From: Anniella stebbinsi
Lineage: Eukaryota > Chordata > Lepidosauria > Squamata > Anniellidae
Length of the DNA: 64,000 nucleotides
Reading direction: 5' to 3'
Assembly: GCA_029215795.1 (NCBI GenBank)
Contig: JARDYH010000001.1
Location: forward strand, 199,771,654-199,835,653
Shown here: positions 1 through 10,989 of the stretch, piece after piece
Layout: each line of letters starts with the position of its first letter
Numbering within the stretch: the first letter of the stretch is position 1
Notes under the pieces: model-generated
The model's database searches: none
What the model saw: the letters and a program-made list of their open reading frames with translations, nothing else
What the model was told of the DNA's origin: nothing
Program-made: the position numbers and the translations under genes

Positions 1-135
1 GGACCACAAAGACTGCGGAAGCCATAAGACCCAGCAGCTTTTGATCACCTTTTGCGAGGAGGAATGCAGGACCTGTTGCGCTGATTGTTGGAGGCGGATG
101 CGTCTCGGCTTGGGCAGGAAGGCTCTTCCCACTGT

Positions 136-921
136 TCAGTCGAGGAGGACCCCGATAAATTGTATCTTCTGTGTGGGTGACAGCACTGACGTCTCCATAT
201 TCACTACAAGGCCCAAGTCTTGTAACAGCGACGTTGTGAGCTTGACATCCCTTAGTGCCTGAGGTTCGGACAGGGAGACGATTAGCCAGTCGTCCACGTA
301 AGGATAGAGTTCCACTCCCATCGATCGTAGATATGCACAGACCGCGGCCATGCACTTTGTGAATACTCTGGGGGCAGTTTTCAATCCGAACGGTAGGACA
401 GTGAACTGGAAAACTTCCTCCCCAATTATGAACCGAAGGAATCGCTGATGGGCCTGATGAATGGGGATGTGGAAATACGCATCCTTCAAATCCACAAGAG
501 TAAACCACATATTGCGACGGAGGAGGGGCAAGATAGATCCTAATGTGATCATTCTGAATTTTTTGGTCAGGAGGAATTCGTTGAGCAGCCTCAAGTCCAA
601 AATTGGCCGCAGGCCGCCATCCTTCTTCGGGACTGTGAAGTACCAGGAGTAGAATCCCGTGCTTGCTTCCGTGATGTTGACCGGGACAATCGCTCCCTTT
701 TGAAGCAGGGAGGCCACCTCCTGTTGCAGAGTGGTGGAGATAGGTGTATATTTTAGATGCCCCTGCGGTGGAGTGGTGGCAAATTCCATTCGGTAGCCCT
801 CTCGGATGATGTCTAGAACCCACTTGTTCGTCGTAATGTGGGACCACGCGTTGTAGAAAGGAAGAAGCCTGTGGTCGAAGTGCGAAGTCAGTTGGGGATC
901 CCCCCCCCCGTAGCGAGTCAA
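136..921 (-). pseudogene. DIRS-like pol fragment: reverse transcriptase domain
   Basis: The open frame gives 261 residues of reverse transcriptase. Visible RT blocks are KKDGGLRPILDLRLLNEF (about residues 99-116), LVDLKDAYFHIPI with the first catalytic Asp (about 142-154), LPFGLKTAP (about 176-184) and the catalytic YPYVDDWLIV (about 207-215). The frame ends at a TGA at 136-138 just after the IQFIGVLLD block, but the same frame stays open for the remaining 45 codons to base 1. That continuation reads like the start of the RNase H region, so the TGA looks like a disabling mutation rather than the natural end. The 5' end overlaps the gag-like frame by a few bases beside a C-run at 901-910, where indels are likely. 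Role in an intact element: copying element RNA into DNA. Confidence 0.8.
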
Positions 922-2429
922 AGACGTTGCTTTGATGTGGGGTCCTGTTTCCCACAGTGTTGGCGGGACCTATTCTGAGGGTATGCCCTCTGCTGGCGGA
1001 ATGCGGGCTGAGAAGACTGAAAGCGTGCTTGCTGCTGCTGCTGTCTAAACGGTGGCTGGCGGGTTTGGTAAAAGTGTTGCCTTGGCCATCTACGCGACCT
1101 GTAGTTCTGTGGAGCTGGAGGGGGATAAAAACCCATCTTTCTGGCCGTCATCCTCGCCTTTTGAATAGTATCCATTTGTGAGTCAGTTGAAGTATTAAAC
1201 AGCCCCTCGCCGTCAAAGGGGAGATCCTCTATTCTGGCCTTTGACTCCTGGGAGAGGTTCGAAGAGCGGAGCCACGCATGTCTTCGCAGCGCAATGGAGG
1301 CCACCATGGATTTGGAAAGACAATCTGCCAAGTGACGAGCTGTAGTGAGCTCCTGCTTGGCCAAGGCCGTAGCTTCCTGCTGGAAGACCTGCGCTGCCAT
1401 CTTTATCTCATCCGGCAGATGTGCGTGAAGAGCTGTCACCTTCTCCCATAAGAAGAGGTGGTATCGAGCCATAAGGGCTTGATAATTGGAAATCTTGACG
1501 GCTAGAGCCGCGGATGAATAGACCCTCCTCCCAAAGGCGTCCAGCTTGCGGCCCTCCTTATCTACTGGGGCAGAGTGGGATCTAGATGTTCGCCCCTGGG
1601 CCGACTCCACTATTACTGAGTTAGGTTTAGGATGCTGGAATAAGAATCCCGCATCCTTTTCCTGAATTTTATAGAGGGAGTCTACCCGTTTAGAAACTGG
1701 CCCCGCAGTTGCCGGTGTCTTCCAGGATTCTCGCAGTGTGCGCAGCTGAGTGGGAAGGAGAGGCATAGCCAAGGTGGAGGAAGTGTCCCTGTACATCACG
1801 TCATATGCCACATCCACTGTAGGATCCTCTGATTTGGGGACCTCGATGCCCAACGATTGTGCAAGGCGTTGCATCTGTTCCAAAAATGACACCACTTCTA
1901 CGGAAGGAGATGCACGTTTGTCAGTACTCAGCTCTTCCTCAGGGGAGGGCAAGGATGGTTGAGCGGCCAACGAGACCTCCGAGGAGTCTGACGGATAATC
2001 TTCATCAGATTGAGAGATAGGCGCTCTAATGTTCATGGTGCCGAGAGGTGCCAGAGGAGAGTCGGGTCTGTCATCGATGCAAGCCAGTGCAGATATTGTG
2101 GCCGAAGGTGGCTGCCTGGGTGGCAAGGGCGGAACAAAGATCTCCTCTGCTTCCTGGATCCTTTCACCCGTATATGGGTCGAACAATGGCCTCCTATGAT
2201 GCTCCCTCGCCTGGGAGGTCCATGAGCAGGCAGAGCGGGTAGAGAAACGGTCCCAATCCTCTGCCGGTACCGATGAATAATGGTGCTGGTCTTGAGCGTC
2301 CTTACCGGCCACCGGTGGAGGAGACAACGATTGGCGTGAGGGGCCCCAAGGGGAGAGTGGGTCGAAACGCCGGCCTTCTAATTCCGATGACGGAGGCGAC
2401 ATTGATAGCTGCACCTTTGAAGTCGATCA
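918..2429 (-). pseudogene. DIRS-like gag ORF, C-terminal part
   Basis: This open frame of about 500 codons encodes the large part of a gag-like protein. A conserved-looking central block runs from FLFQHPKPNS through FGRRVYSSAALAVKISNY to the LPDEIKMAAQ helix region. It is followed by DLPFDGEGLFN and an Arg/Gln-rich, low-complexity tail (QQQQQARFQSSQPAF) that could bind nucleic acid. A TGA at 2427-2429 blocks the frame upstream, so it is separated from the N-terminal gag segment at 2464-3228, which is in a different frame. I read the two as one former ORF broken by indels, plausibly near the G-run at 2521-2529. The product would package element RNA; no enzymatic motif is visible. Confidence 0.7.
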
Positions 2430-2463
2430 TGAACGATGGTGTGAAGTCGATTGTCTTGGTGCC

Positions 2464-3228
2464 TCAGGTACCTAGAACTGGTGGTCCCGTTGCGTCGGTA
2501 CCGAGAACTGCGTCGGTGTCGGGGGGGGGTCGCCACCGAAGGCCACGATATCGGTATCGAGACCGATGCTGCTGGCGACGGTAACGGGCGGGCCATCGGT
2601 ACCGGAGAGCTTGTCGGTACGACGCCGGCTTCGGCATCAGCTTCGACTTCGCCATCGGTTTTGGCTTCGCCGGCGGCGCTGCATCCTCAGCCGCAGACCG
2701 GTGCTTCGACTTCGAAGACCCCTTGGATTTTTCCTTTCTCTTGGCATGCCCTTCGCCGATCCTGGCCTTCGGGTCTCTCTTCTGCCGCTTCGCCTTGCCT
2801 GCATCAGCGGGAAGGGAGGGCTTGGATTTCGGAGGGCGAGCACCCGACACCGCTGTCGCGGTCGATGTCGGCCCCGGTACCGAGACCGGTACGTCCACCG
2901 TCTCCAGCGCTTGTTTCCATAACAGTGCACGCAGCTTATTAGCCCGGTTTTTACGCGTTTGCCTGGAGAAATTGAGGCAATGGGCACAGGTGTCCACAAT
3001 GTGTGCTTCACCTAGGCAAAGGAGGCACTTCGATTGTCCGTCCGATAAAGTTAACTTTGCCTTACAGCCGGTGCAGGTCTTAAACAGCGAGGCGTGCACC
3101 ATCTTGCGAGCCGGCAAAGGGCGGGAACTTGGGGAAATTGTACCCCCGGGGATTGCCGCTTCGGAGAACCACCCCTGATCCGCGCCAGTAACAGGCTGGA
3201 TGTAACTATCTATATACACTAACAACAA
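2464..3228 (-). pseudogene. DIRS-like gag ORF, N-terminal Cys-rich part
   Basis: The likely initiator is the ATG at 3100-3102, giving MVHASLFKTC; the 42 upstream codons are open but look like leader. The first ~60 residues hold three CxxC pairs (CTGC, CLLC, CAHC), suggesting a metal-binding knuckle, followed by a basic stretch (RQTRKNRANKLRALLWKQ). Beyond that the sequence is rich in Lys/Pro/Ser and then in Arg/Tyr. The strongly repetitive CGGTACC-type composition there suggests internal tandem repeats. The frame terminates at 2464 and does not join the downstream gag frame, so the gene is broken. Confidence 0.65.
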
Positions 3229-3597
3229 TAATCTAAGTACAAATATATATAATTACGACTAATTTAGATTTAAACAATTTTTTTTAAATTTTTTTTTAGA
3301 AAGATTGAAAGGAGAAGAAGAGAGAGGAAGAAGTATAGCAAGAAAAACTAGGTAGAGAATATAACCACAAGAAGTATCTAAGCTACGAACGGATCAGAAG
3401 AAGCTCTCCGTGAGGCAACCAGCTAGGCGGTCGAAAGAGAACTGAGGTAGGCGGGAACCCTGGCATGCGCGATAGGACGGTGGGGGGAGGGGTTCCCGCC
3501 AATAGTTTCTAAGCTCTAGAAGTTTCCGAAGTGAAGCTCGGCGTCGGCGCGAGCCCATAGTGTGTGATGCACAGAGACCACGAAGAAGAACCAACCC
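3229..3597 (-). repeat. DIRS-like 5' terminal and untranslated region
   Basis: This stretch precedes the gag-like ORF on the minus strand. Its outer 200 bases (about 3394-3597) are GC-rich and open for 66 codons, which I take as incidental because terminal repeats of such elements are often GC-rich. The inner part (3229-3390) is A/T-rich with a purine-rich tract on the plus strand at 3296-3345. The matching inverted terminal repeat is outside the window, so I cannot confirm the boundary directly. Confidence 0.5.
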
Positions 3598-4160
3598 TAT
3601 GTTAGAGAAATGAAATACAATCCTATAGACTGGCCAATTCTTAAGGAGCTATATTTATGAAGGTAGCATTTTCATAATAAAACTGTGCTACATGTTATTT
3701 GAGAACATAAAGATCAGGCCCACCAAGCTTGGGCCCACCAAGCCAGACAAAACCCACCAACCATGGATTAGGGGCTGATAAATTCCTGACAACCACTCTA
3801 TTTTAGTAGGCCCTGCAACAACAGATTTATAAAGCCCCTAGTGGGAAACTCTACATGGCTGGTAGAATGAAGTCTTGTTATAGATTCATAACATGTAATA
3901 CTACTGTTGCTTCAGAAACTTAAATTGTATTCTCTCTCTTGATTTTTTTTCTTCTTCATGTTGATCTGGGTAGATTTATGTTATCTTAATGCTTTATCTC
4001 AGATTCCCAACTGAATGCAATATATAAGGTCTGGTAAACATTTTATTATTAAATCATCATCATCATTTTCATCACCATCAAATTATCATCATTACCTGAT
4101 TATCATCCGTATTATTAAGTTATATTTTATTTATCATCTTCAGAATTAAGATGTAATGTT
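3598..4160. other. Intergenic AT-rich DNA, no gene seen
   Basis: No coding exon is recognisable. The stretch includes an imperfect ATC/ATT-rich microsatellite at about 4044-4110 and otherwise unremarkable AT-rich sequence. Confidence 0.6.
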
Positions 4161-4600
4161 TTTTTAAAAATTCATAAATTTCTCTTTTACCCACCACAGC
4201 TCACAAAGCAATGTGCAATTTAAAACAGCAACACAATAATACAATAAAACCATAAGAGCAAAACAACAGACGAAACAGTTTTAAAATGGTTTTAAATTGT
4301 TGTTTAAAAGTCTCGGTGGCTTTTTAGCAGATTTTATTTATTAATAATTATTTAGTTAATAATAAAAACATTAATATCCATCAGAAAGCCTGTTGAAACA
4401 CAGCCTGTCTAAAATTGAATAAAGATGGAGTCAAGCTGGCCTCCCTATGGCCAGAATATAGATCCTTCCAATGTGCCTTGCAAGTAACATCAACATATAT
4501 TAATAAAACCACAGCAAACATCACTAGCATGCTTCCCACAGAAAAGCTGATGGTAGATGGCCCTGTGGTGGGAGGGAAAGGAGTCACCTAGCTGGAGTAG
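4160..4600 (-). repeat. LINE/SINE 3'-tail-like fragment
   Basis: Read on the minus strand the sequence resembles the generic reptile LINE 3' region: a block around 4165-4260 that on the plus strand runs from 'ttcataaatttctc' through 'cacaaagcaatgtgcaattt' into A-rich sequence. The neighbouring 4380-4600 part is consistent with LINE 3' sequence. Family (L2- or CR1-like) is not determined. Confidence 0.4.
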
Positions 4601-4799
4601 ACTCTGATGTCTTCCTTGCCTGTCTCCTTCCCTCCTGGAATCCAGGTTCGCATGATCACCATAGCCCACCGTGGCTTATAAATTACAGTGGGTTGTGGTG
4701 GGGTCAGGTTGCCAACCCAAGCCCCCTGCTGCCGTGGCTTTTCATGTCATCTGAACCTTGACCATGGATTCTCAGTGGTTTATTAACCACCCCAACAAG

Positions 4800-4821
4800 C
4801 CCCCCCCCCCCCCCCCCCCCC
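4800..4821. repeat. Poly-C homopolymer
   Basis: An uninterrupted run of about 22 C follows 'ccccaacaag'. The exact length may be affected by sequencing error. Confidence 0.9.
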
Positions 4822-4897
4822 GGTCTCCAGGTTCGAACAATACAAGAAGCTGTGCCCGGCAAGGGTAATTATGCAAATCAGTACTTCAGACATTTAG

Positions 4898-4990
4898 TGG
4901 GCAATCCTATGCACACTTCCTTCGGAGTATGTCTCATTAAACAAAATGAAACTTAACTGCCGAGTAAGCTTTGTTAGGGCTGCACCCTCA
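4898..4990. repeat. Short palindromic interspersed repeat (family D)
   Basis: Contains diverged forms of the 'aatcctatgcacactt ... agtatgtct' pattern shared with copies at 12591-12680, 42880-42952, 43095-43155, 43432-43492 and 43570-43640. The better copies read as a palindrome centred on 'cccattgagttcaatggg'-like sequence. It is probably a very short non-autonomous element common in squamates; class unknown. Confidence 0.5.
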
Positions 4991-6190
4991 GACAGATGCA
5001 TAATACTGTATAGCAAAGAGATGCATTTAAGCAGATGCATAGCAAGGAAACACTGCATTAGTTCATCTGAAAAGCTTAATTTCCATCACGTAGCATCTGT
5101 GTGTCAGGTGCTCTGGGACTTTGTGAGAAACTTAACATGATGGCTACCAGCATGTAGACACCCAGTGGCTACCAGCAAGTAAATCTACAGCCATGAGGAG
5201 AGCCCCAGTAGAATAGCCAGCTTGTCAAAGGTTACCTTAAGGGCTCCCCCACCCCTCAAACCTGGAGCTAGTCCTCTTCAACTGAACTGGCTGATTCCGG
5301 GCTCAGTTAAACGTGCTGGTGTAAAACCTTTAAGGCTGCTTTGAAAGTCATTGAAATGAGGTATAAATAAAATAAATAGCCTGGGATCTGAATGTCTCAA
5401 GCACCATTTCCTTCAATATGAGCCGGTTGATGTCAGCAAAACAATGTCCAAGGTGTTTTGCCTTGGTTATTTTTGCTCAGCGACAAGAGTGGGATACGTC
5501 GCTAGCCATAGGTAAACTGAAATAACCTCTCCCTCTCTATATGTATAATGTAAGCAGAAAGCCTATCAGCCTCCTGCTAAAATCAGCCAGCCGGTTCTGA
5601 CTGACAACCATTCTATTTTTAGATCCTTGTGTCTGGCACATAGTCTCAAGTGATTGTGTTCTGTTGTCAACATGTGAGATCTTCAGATCTCGTGGCTATC
5701 AGTGTTTATGAACCCTGATCTGTAAAGTGATCACAAACCTCCTTGTAGAGAACTGCTTTTATTTGTAGAATAAAATTGTTGCTACAGTTACAGCCCTTGA
5801 CAGATAATGGTTCCTGGTATCTGCAGTAGGAAACGTCTCCTATACAAACTGATGAGCCATTTAAACACACACATGCCAGTATTTCAACATGAAAATCTGT
5901 AATGGAGCATTGTATGTATACTGAGAAGGAACACCAACATTTTTGTAAATTAAAACTGTCCTTCGTAAAGTATCCTTTTAGCATATGTTTATCTATGCAT
6001 GCTTTAACAGGACTGATCTGAATAGGTATACCATTTTAATGTTATTTTAAAATTTATAAGAATAAAAGTGTGTGTGTGTCTTTTGCCATACCTGGATACC
6101 TGAAACGTGGTGTGCATATTATAGGTAGTATCCAACTGTGTCCCAGCACTAGCACTAAAGATGTTGTACTAGCATAAACCAACCCTAAAA
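4990..6190. other. Intergenic DNA, no gene seen
   Basis: No exon is supported. A LINE/SINE-like tail occurs at about 5325-5386 (plus strand, ending in 'aaataaaataaatag'). The rest shows no recognisable feature beyond a short GT run near 6070. Confidence 0.5.
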
Positions 6191-6194
6191 CCAG

Positions 6195-6425
6195 CAACTA
6201 GTAGCCTGATGGACTTATATGCCTCCCTCCTTCTCCTCCCTGCTGTGAGACAGACCCCTCCCTTTAGGGGCTATAGGGATGCATGATGGCAGGCTGTGCC
6301 TAGGGGTACCAGCGGCCATGGTTTCACTCAGGTGAAGCAGACGCAGCTCTGCAAATTTTCTTGAAGCCTTCACTGTATCAAAGGGCTATTTCAGCCTGTG
6401 AGGAGCTGGGTTTGTCCTCTAGTTA
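6195..6425 (+). repeat. Interspersed repeat (family F), copy 1
   Basis: Shares an ordered series of words with 41640-41855: 'tgcctaggggt.ccagcggccatg', 'ttcactcag', 'cttgaagcctt..ctgtatca' and 'aagggctatt'. Two collinear diverged copies mean a dispersed repeat family. I do not recognise the class. Confidence 0.6.
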
Positions 6426-6689
6426 TAAATGTAGAAAATATAGAGAAGATTGGGGATGGAAGATCCTTAAGTACTTATTAAATTTAATAAGTAATAGAGG
6501 AAAACAAACAAAATCCATTTGTTCATAAAACCATTCCTGTTCACATCCCTACAATTCCTCCAAAAATGTTATCTTATGGTATCTTAGACATAGGCCCAAT
6601 ATGCCATATTTCAAGATTCAGATAGGGGCAACATTAACCCTTTCGAATAGGAATAGCATTTATATAGCACATTTTGAAGTGTTTAAACC

Positions 6690-7117
6690 TCTGGCCCGCT
6701 CAATGTTGTTGGACTCCAACTCCCATTTTCCCCCAGACTAGTTGCTATGCTGCGTTGGAGTCCAACAACATCTGGAGGCAGGGTACACCCCCTGCTCAGG
6801 TGGTGGAATGGGTGGGATAGTGGATTCTGTCCCCCACCAAGAGGGCCCCTACTCATCCCCTGCCCCATATCTCTCACTCTGAGCTCTCCCAAACAGAGGC
6901 CTGACTGGCAGGCTCCTGGGACACCTCCCAATGCCTCACTTTGTGGAAGGACCCCCAAAGTTTGATGTTTGGGCCTGGTCCGCCCAATCTCTTCTTGATG
7001 CGTGGGGAGGGGTCAGGGGCAGTGAACAGATCGGCAGCACATATCTTCCATTCACAGGTAGTGGGATTTTTGTGTTCCTGCTATTTGGAGGGCCACAGGT
7101 TCCCAACCCTGGTTTAA
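6690..7117. repeat. Palindromic MITE-like repeat (family A), interrupted
   Basis: The left part (6694-6790) contains 'gttgttggactccaactccca' and its reverse-complement-like partner 'ttggagtccaacaacatct'. A related end, 'ggccacaggttcccaaccctgg', occurs at about 7090-7112. The GC-richer sequence between 6790 and 7070 resembles nothing I know and may be an insertion or a longer family member. Confidence 0.5.
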
Positions 7118-8236
7118 ACATATGTTACAAACCTGTACGGTTCATCACATCCGTCTTCAAATTGTAGATGCAAGGCTGAGTCTGGATCAGATGGGAGAGG
7201 ATACAAGAATAAAGTAACAACCACAACCACTCTTTTAGGACACCTTTCAATATATGTTCCTAAAGCTATTGTTTTTCATGATGATGATCTTAAAAATAGC
7301 ATATATTTTTTTACTGCTCTACATCACTCAATCCAGCGACCAGGCAGCCTTCTGAAAGTTATCGTTAACTTTTTTCATAGACTTATGTTTGAAACCAAGA
7401 TAATGCAAAGCACAATTTAACCTCGGCTGGTATGCAATGCATAGATGCCAGTGCAAATACTTTTACTGAAACCTAGAGCACAGGAAGGATGTATTGAATG
7501 CATTTGCTATTCAGCACTGTGCGCTTGTTTGCCTTTCTGAGAGTGGCAGATGAAAATAAAATGCTTGGAAAGTAGGAGAGATGCTGTAGGTCTAACCTGC
7601 TGCTTTGCCAGTACAGCTGCAGTTTCATGACAACACTAGTTTTCTGGATCTGGTTTTGTGGGGGAAACATACTCAAATCCCAGTTTAGCCACGGAGATCA
7701 CTTGTGTGGCTTAGGACAAGTCCCAGCTTCTCTGTTCATCTTCAAAGGACTGTTATAAATGTAGGATATATTATTACCTATCCTGATGGAAACAAATGAA
7801 TAGATTACACCTCCTAACATAGGGAGCCTAAAGTATGTTTTTTTAACACAGATGTCAGCTATTTTGACTATATAGTTTATGATTTTGTATTTAGGGGTAA
7901 AAGGTGAATCCACAAATGAGATTGCACCTGAAACTGATCAACAAGAACTGATCTGTGTTATAGGCAGTTTTCTTAAAGACAGAGGCTGTCAGTGGGTGGC
8001 TAGAGGAATTTTTATTTATTTCAATTTATTGTTTATTTAAAGGCTTGAGTTCTTTTTTTTTACAATAAACTTCCCCCTTCCCTATTATAAAGTTGGTGAT
8101 GCCTCCATTTCCCATGCTTTCTTCCCTTCAGGTCACTGACACGTGTCAAGTTCTATGTCTTAATTATCCAGTATACTCGCTTACAGAAGTAATATTTTTT
8201 TACAAAACCATCACAATTCAGGGAGGCAAAGAGTGG
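7117..8236. other. Intergenic AT-rich DNA, no gene seen
   Basis: No exon or named repeat is recognised. All open frames are short and without family motifs. Confidence 0.5.
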
Positions 8237-8460
8237 CTGCATTCAGACAACACAATAATCAACTGGGGGGGGGGGGGGACAGTCGCCAGTTGTATTGACT
8301 ATCATGTCGTCCGAATGCTGCCACAGTCAACTCAGCGCTGATCCTAATCCACACCACGGTTGATTATTTATTACCATGTTGTGTGGGGAGTACCCCCTAG
8401 ATGAACAACTGTAAAGATGATTATTACCCCACCATTGACTATCGTGTTGTCTGAATGTAG
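8237..8460. mobile_element. Non-autonomous DNA-transposon-like element with 26-bp inverted ends
   Basis: The left end at 8237-8262 (CTGCATTCAGACAACACAAT...) pairs with the reverse complement of 8435-8460, matching at about 23 of 26 positions. A further internal partner is seen at 8298-8323 ('gactatcatgtcgtccgaat'). There is no coding capacity in 224 bp. A G-run of about 14 lies at 8265-8278. I infer a MITE; the superfamily is not assignable because I could not define a target-site duplication. Confidence 0.55.
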
Positions 8461-8875
8461 TCAGTGTATCTTTGAAAATGGCAGCATGCTGTGTATTATT
8501 CTCAGATGTAGCATGTAAATCTAGGGTTGGAAGGAGGTTGCTAGAAACAGAAACAGAGCCCACAGCTCCCATCTTGTAGAAACCCCTCCTGGGCAGAAGG
8601 CATAAAACAGGATGCACTCTGCTGAGCAAGAAGTGAGAACATCTTTACTTTGTTGGCTACTTGAAACAATGGGTGGTTACCCATCCCAGTAAAAATTTGC
8701 ACAGACCCCAAAATTAGCAAATGCCCTTGTTCTCTGGGAAATTAGTAATCACTACTGGCATATGCCAAAGTGAAGCAGCTGCAAGTCCAACTGATCACAT
8801 GAACATTGAGCACATTCTGCCATTGAAATCAATGGAAGTTAATTTTGGTTGGAGCAAACGGAACCGTCATCCAGG

Positions 8876-9001
8876 ATAGCCTTTCCCAACCTATTGTCAC
8901 CAACATCTTTTGGACTACAATTCCCATCAGCCCCAAATAGCAGGGGTAATGGTGGGAGTTGTAATACAGCTCACCTGTAGGGTGCCATGTTGGGGAAGGC
9001 C
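8876..9001. repeat. Palindromic MITE-like repeat (family A)
   Basis: Left half 'cctttcccaacc...catcttttggactacaa' and right half '...gtgccatgttggggaaggc' are complementary over their outer ~15 bases. The centre has 'caattcccatcagcccc' and 'ggtgggagttgtaat'. This is the best-preserved form of a family with at least ten copies here (13576-13690, 15621-15730, 22943-23023, 27427-27555, 43775-43861, 46997-47120, 54531-54605, 57215-57337). Confidence 0.7.
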
Positions 9002-9639
9002 AGTCCAGGACGTCTTCATATATTATGTCTTAAAAGTAGACTTACAAATGAAAAATGTGACAAATAGGCATTGAATGTTGTCAGATATGGAGTTGAGTAA
9101 AGCAAAAGTGTTCCCTTTGAGGCTTGCCCTGAATAATGTATAAAATGTTTCTTAGGAAGGTCACCTAGCTCTACATTGCCTCTTTAGACAGAGGCATAAG
9201 CTTTTGCAATGTTTCAAACTATACTTTTATCTTGCCTGTCCTCGTTTTGACAAAACTAGCAGCAACAGAATGCAGTTTCCACCCCACGTCTGAAGTGTAA
9301 TACTTCATGGTGTAAGTTCAGATCCTGCATTTTCCCAAGCCCTGGCAATCCTGATTAAAATATGTATATGGATGTCAATGTAATTATGTGCAGCTTAGCA
9401 CCGTCAATCCTTGTCAGCTATCTTCAGAGAGGTGGTTATTATTCCGATCTTCCTCTTAGCTTTGACTCAGAAAAAAAGCTGTATCTCACATCCCTTATGC
9501 TTTCTTCTCTAGTAAGCTAAATTTATAATACATCTAAAGAGGTTTGATATCTTGGATTACAGTCCTATTTTGACAGTTTAGTATAAGGAATTGTTGCCGT
9601 GGTGCACACTGCAAAATGGGAAGGTTCTTTTTTAAACTC

Positions 9640-9915
9640 ACAGATGTTCAGCCTGAGGGCCAAACTCCATTTCAGAGGAGGGCCAAAAGCAAAAGAGACG
9701 GCTAGCATATTTAAACTTAAAATTCTTAGTACAAGTAACTGAGATTTAGGAGAGACATTTTTACCTTTTAGAATCCAAACAAAACTGCACAAAAGCTAGG
9801 AAACCAGCAATCAGTGGATGGGGCTGTGGCTGTTTGAGGAATCCCAGGAGGGCTGGATTGGCATCCCAGGAGGGCAGAATTGGCCCATAGGCCTGAGGCT
9901 CCATACTGCTGTTTT
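9640..9915 (+). repeat. Interspersed repeat (family G), copy 1
   Basis: Shares ordered blocks with 36085-36350: 'gagggccaaactccatttcag' against 'gagagccagatttcagtt', 'aaactgcacaaaagc.ag.aaacca.caat', 'ggaaccc/gaatcccaggagggc/tt' and 'ggctcccaggc/cataggcctgaggctcc'. Two diverged collinear copies support a dispersed repeat. Class unknown. Confidence 0.55.
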
Positions 9916-10404
9916 AACTGAATCAACAGCATTTGGCTTAGTAGCGCACAGGGCAGCCTGTTCTACATCAAGATAAAACAAGTTTCCAAGTCCATATTCT
10001 AAACATTCCCAGCTTTGCAATGTAAAACAAACATGGCATTATATGCAAACTGAACAGCCAGGTTTGCCCAATTCTGACAGTGCTTTTGAAAGCTTGGGGG
10101 CTGATGAGGTAGTGAGGAACAGTAGACAAGTTTTGAAGCTTGAAAGCAAGGAAGCCCTGCAATATGACAGCATTAACTAAAAACCTGTGGCTCCTGCTCC
10201 ACTTGCCACTTGAAACCAGATTGAATTTCTTAAAGGCAAAGGTGTTAGGATTCTTAGCAAGGCACACAAAACTGGAAGAAGGTAGCAAAGAATATCTTAA
10301 TTGAGATTCAGGGATGATTTATGTCTGTTGCTTCCCTTGTGCACTGTTTCTAAAAAGCCCTTACAACAGCTTTCCATTTTCCTGCTGTACCCACTGAGGC
10401 TGCA

Positions 10405-10550
10405 CAGCTCAGTGGAAGATCTTGAGCCAGTCACCTTCTCTCAGCCTACCCTACTTCACAGAGTTGTTGTGACGATAAGAGGGGGTAGCCATATCTAAGT
10501 ATACCACCCTGAGCTCTTTGGAGAAAGGATAGAATCTAAACGTGACGAAT
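10405..10550 (+). repeat. SINE-like fragment
   Basis: The blocks 'cttgagccagtcaccttctctcagcctaccctac', 'cacagagttgttgtgacgataag' and 'accaccctgagctctttggagaaaggat' are the generic body and tail of a widespread squamate SINE (Sauria-SINE-like, from memory). The tRNA-like head is not clear, so this is probably a 5'-truncated copy. Confidence 0.55.
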
Positions 10551-10989
10551 AGCTATGGCAGCTACAGAGAGCAAGAACTTCTCAGTGGCACTACACATGA
10601 GTCATTATGGGAATAATCCTATGCCCCCCACCCCCACCCCCTGGCATCATCTTGTAGGGTGAGCGGTGGTGGGGAGATTGGATAGTTCAGTTTCCTGGCT
10701 CAGAAGTCAGAGACAGGGCTCTGACCTTGGAGTCAGGAAATTGCTCTCCACCCCTCATATCAGAACAGGGCCAGCTACTTCTCCACACCTGGAAAATGGA
10801 CTCTATGTTGGACCTCTACTTCCTTCCCTAGCCTTTGGTCCAAGCGAATAGAACAGAAAGCCATTAGGGAAAATAGTAATAAAACAACAGGCCTAAACTT
10901 GCTTATAGCTCTCACATCAGGTCTAATAATCAGAGGCTGTTTTAACATGTTTCAAACCCACTTCCCACAAAGAAAAAGAGAGACAATAC

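Larger units (their letters stand above)
1..3597 (-). mobile_element. DIRS-like retrotransposon, truncated by the window start
   Basis: On the minus strand, reading from about 3597 down to 1, there is a 5' terminal region, a Cys-rich gag-like ORF, a reverse transcriptase and the start of an RNase H-like segment. The RT carries YVDD and the gag-like protein has the VYSSAALAVKISNYQALMARY type block that I associate with vertebrate DIRS elements (tyrosine-recombinase retrotransposons). The recombinase and the other terminal repeat would lie left of base 1 and are not visible. Frame breaks in gag and an in-frame TGA in pol show that the copy is decayed. The right boundary is approximate: the sequence falls from GC-rich to AT-rich near 3597. 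DIRS rather than Ngaro or another YR group is a family judgement from memory. Confidence 0.8.

Noticed and set aside
2451..3178. Several plus-strand open frames opposite the gag-like gene.
   Set aside because: Shadow frames of the minus-strand DIRS-like gag sequence; Arg-rich and without motifs.
4800..4821. The poly-C run as a functional i-motif or G-quadruplex site.
   Set aside because: A lone homopolymer in intergenic DNA, possibly of uncertain length; no context supports a function.
3598..10980. CFLAR, expected next to NDUFB3 from human gene order.
   Set aside because: I found no death-effector or caspase-like exon on either strand. The gene probably begins beyond the left edge or has only non-coding sequence here.
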